Below are positions 6,453 to 7,299 of a stretch of 7,299 nt of DNA, piece by piece. The notes beneath the pieces were generated by a model that searched no databases, was not told the DNA's origin, and saw only the letters and a list, made by a program, of their open reading frames with translations. The translations under genes were made by a program, and so were the position numbers. Source of the DNA: an uncultured Prevotella sp. (GTDB lineage: Bacteria > Bacteroidota > Bacteroidia > Bacteroidales > Bacteroidaceae); the NCBI GenBank assembly GCA_938023885.1, contig CALJCU010000216.1, positions 1 to 7,299 of the forward strand. Direction: 5' to 3'. Within the stretch, counting starts at the first letter, position 1. The number at the start of each line of letters is the position of its first letter.

Positions 6453-7176
6453 TAAGACAAAAACGATTGCCGATGTTGCTAGCAATGATGAGGCAGTACA
6501 TCATGCAGTCCGAGATAGCCAATTTCAGCCGAACATCACGAAAAAAATTATAACTCATGTACAATCTCTTGATGTAGCAGCTCTTGGAAAGGCGCTAAAG
6601 CTAAAGGCTGATAAGGCACAGGCTGTCTTTGATTTTTATCAGGACTTTGAGGTTCATCCCGTAGGTCGCGCCTGTGAAAGTTACGATGGCATTGCTTTCA
6701 AATATTTGGACTGGTCGAACTTATCTGATGGAGCCAAGACCTTTGGTGAAAGCCATCTTGTTGTGATGTCCGCGTTGTACGGTGTGGTTGAACCTAATAT
6801 GGGTGTGCGCGATTATCGACTCGATATGGTCGATAAGGTGGGTGTTAATCTATACGACACTTGGCGTGAAGCGGTGGATGCATACTTTCACAAGGAAGAT
6901 TGGATCCTAAACCTAGCATCTAAAGAATATGCAAAAATGGTGAACCATCCAAAGGTGGTAACCATTGAATTTTGGGAATTACGGGGCGACACGTTTAAGC
7001 AGATGAGTACGTCCTCCAAAATGAGTCGAGGTGTGATGGCTCACGAATGTTTAACACGACAAGTGAAACATGTGCGGGACTTGCCGCACGAAATCAATGG
7101 ATTTACCTGTGTCACTGACATTGAATCCATTACCATACCAAGCGAATCGATGACGATTCGTTATGAAAGGAAGTGA
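6430..7176 (+). CDS. yaaA: Peroxide stress protein YaaA (UPF0246/DUF328)
   Basis: Cytoplasmic protein of the YaaA family; in E. coli it lowers free iron and so limits DNA and protein damage during hydrogen peroxide stress, and it binds DNA. It has 248 aa (E. coli 258). Family motifs: N-terminal MKIVLSPSKT (1-10), FDFYQDF (67-73), ESYDGIAFKYLD (83-94), the highly conserved VMSALYGVVEPNMGVRDYRLDM (split as 112-120 and 121-133), LYDTWREAV (141-149) and NLASKEYAK (161-169). The start lies inside the 3' end of the gene before it, with GGCGGA about 8 bases upstream. The following gene begins 4 bp after its stop, so the three look like one operon. The nearby Nramp gene fits a metal/peroxide theme, although a terminator lies between them. 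Confidence 0.93.
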   Translation: MKIVLSPSKTKTIADVASNDEAVHHAVRDSQFQPNITKKIITHVQSLDVAALGKALKLKADKAQAVFDFYQDFEVHPVGRACESYDGIAFKYLDWSNLSDGAKTFGESHLVVMSALYGVVEPNMGVRDYRLDMVDKVGVNLYDTWREAVDAYFHKEDWILNLASKEYAKMVNHPKVVTIEFWELRGDTFKQMSTSSKMSRGVMAHECLTRQVKHVRDLPHEINGFTCVTDIESITIPSESMTIRYERK

Positions 7177-7180
7177 TTGT

Positions 7181-7299
7181 TTGCAAGTGCAAGATATTCT
7201 CGCAAAAGACCTCGTTGGCGATGAATGGCTGACAGAGGATGAGTTAAGATTTCTCATGTCTGTAACTGATGAAGAACAGTTGCAGTTAATCTATAAAAA
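7181..7299 (+). CDS. N-terminal fragment, possibly radical-SAM HydE/BioB-like
   Basis: Open frame running off the window, 39 full codons plus two bases. The likely start is TTG 7181, seven bases after AGGAAG (7168-7173), which overlaps the yaaA stop; GTG 7187 is an alternative. The peptide has an amphipathic, acidic lead with LTEDELRFLMSVTDEEQLQLIYK (22-23 residues, from about position 17). This resembles the helical lead before the radical-SAM core of biotin synthase and of the hydrogenase maturase HydE ('eeL..Ll...de.el..l...A'). The diagnostic CxxxCxxC would lie beyond the edge, so the identity is a guess. The coding call rests on the Shine-Dalgarno, spacing and operon position. Confidence 0.5.
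   Translation, partial: MQVQDILAKDLVGDEWLTEDELRFLMSVTDEEQLQLIYK

Overview
The window reads as two pieces of DNA with different 'grammars', joined near position 4450. The left ~4.4 kb looks like Bacteroidota, most probably Prevotella or a close relative. It has a tRNA-Met (CAU), a ribosomal protein S16 with the long Ala/Lys/Glu tail seen in that phylum, dnaX, and an ammonia-dependent asparagine synthetase (asnA). Four starts (rpsP, dnaX, asnA and the Nramp gene) lie just downstream of the Bacteroidota promoter element TAnnTTTG, and none has a Shine-Dalgarno sequence. The right ~2.9 kb looks like a low-GC Firmicute, probably Negativicutes (Veillonella-like). There, starts have strong Shine-Dalgarno sites (AGGAGG, AGGAAG), one start is TTG, two genes overlap by 23 bp, and codon endings shift from C-rich to A/T/G-rich.

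Layout: 3' part of tRNA-Met (1-63) and its terminator (68-108); a 364-bp leader region holding the rpsP promoter; rpsP (428-997) with terminator; dnaX (1155-2981); asnA converging on it from the other strand (3053-4087); a divergent promoter region (4088-4299); an Nramp Mn2+/Fe2+ transporter (4300-5556); a 293-bp spacer with five 13-bp tandem repeats running into a strong terminator, then AT-rich promoter-like DNA; a 200-aa protein of unknown function with a phosphoribosyltransferase-like C-terminus (5850-6452); yaaA (6430-7176); and the first 39 codons of another gene (7181 to the edge), perhaps a radical-SAM protein of the HydE/BioB kind.

The left genes are housekeeping genes: translation, replication clamp loading and asparagine synthesis. 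They are not one operon. The right part pairs a Mn/Fe transporter with YaaA, which limits iron damage during peroxide stress; in E. coli both mntH and yaaA respond to peroxide, so a shared metal/oxidative role is plausible.

The main point of interest is the switch of composition and signals, which seems to fall inside the intact Nramp reading frame. Either this is a chimeric assembly of two co-resident oral or gut bacteria joined at a conserved stretch, or a real recombination/transfer event. The sequence alone cannot decide. I see no CRISPR array, insertion sequence, phage gene or evident new multi-gene system.
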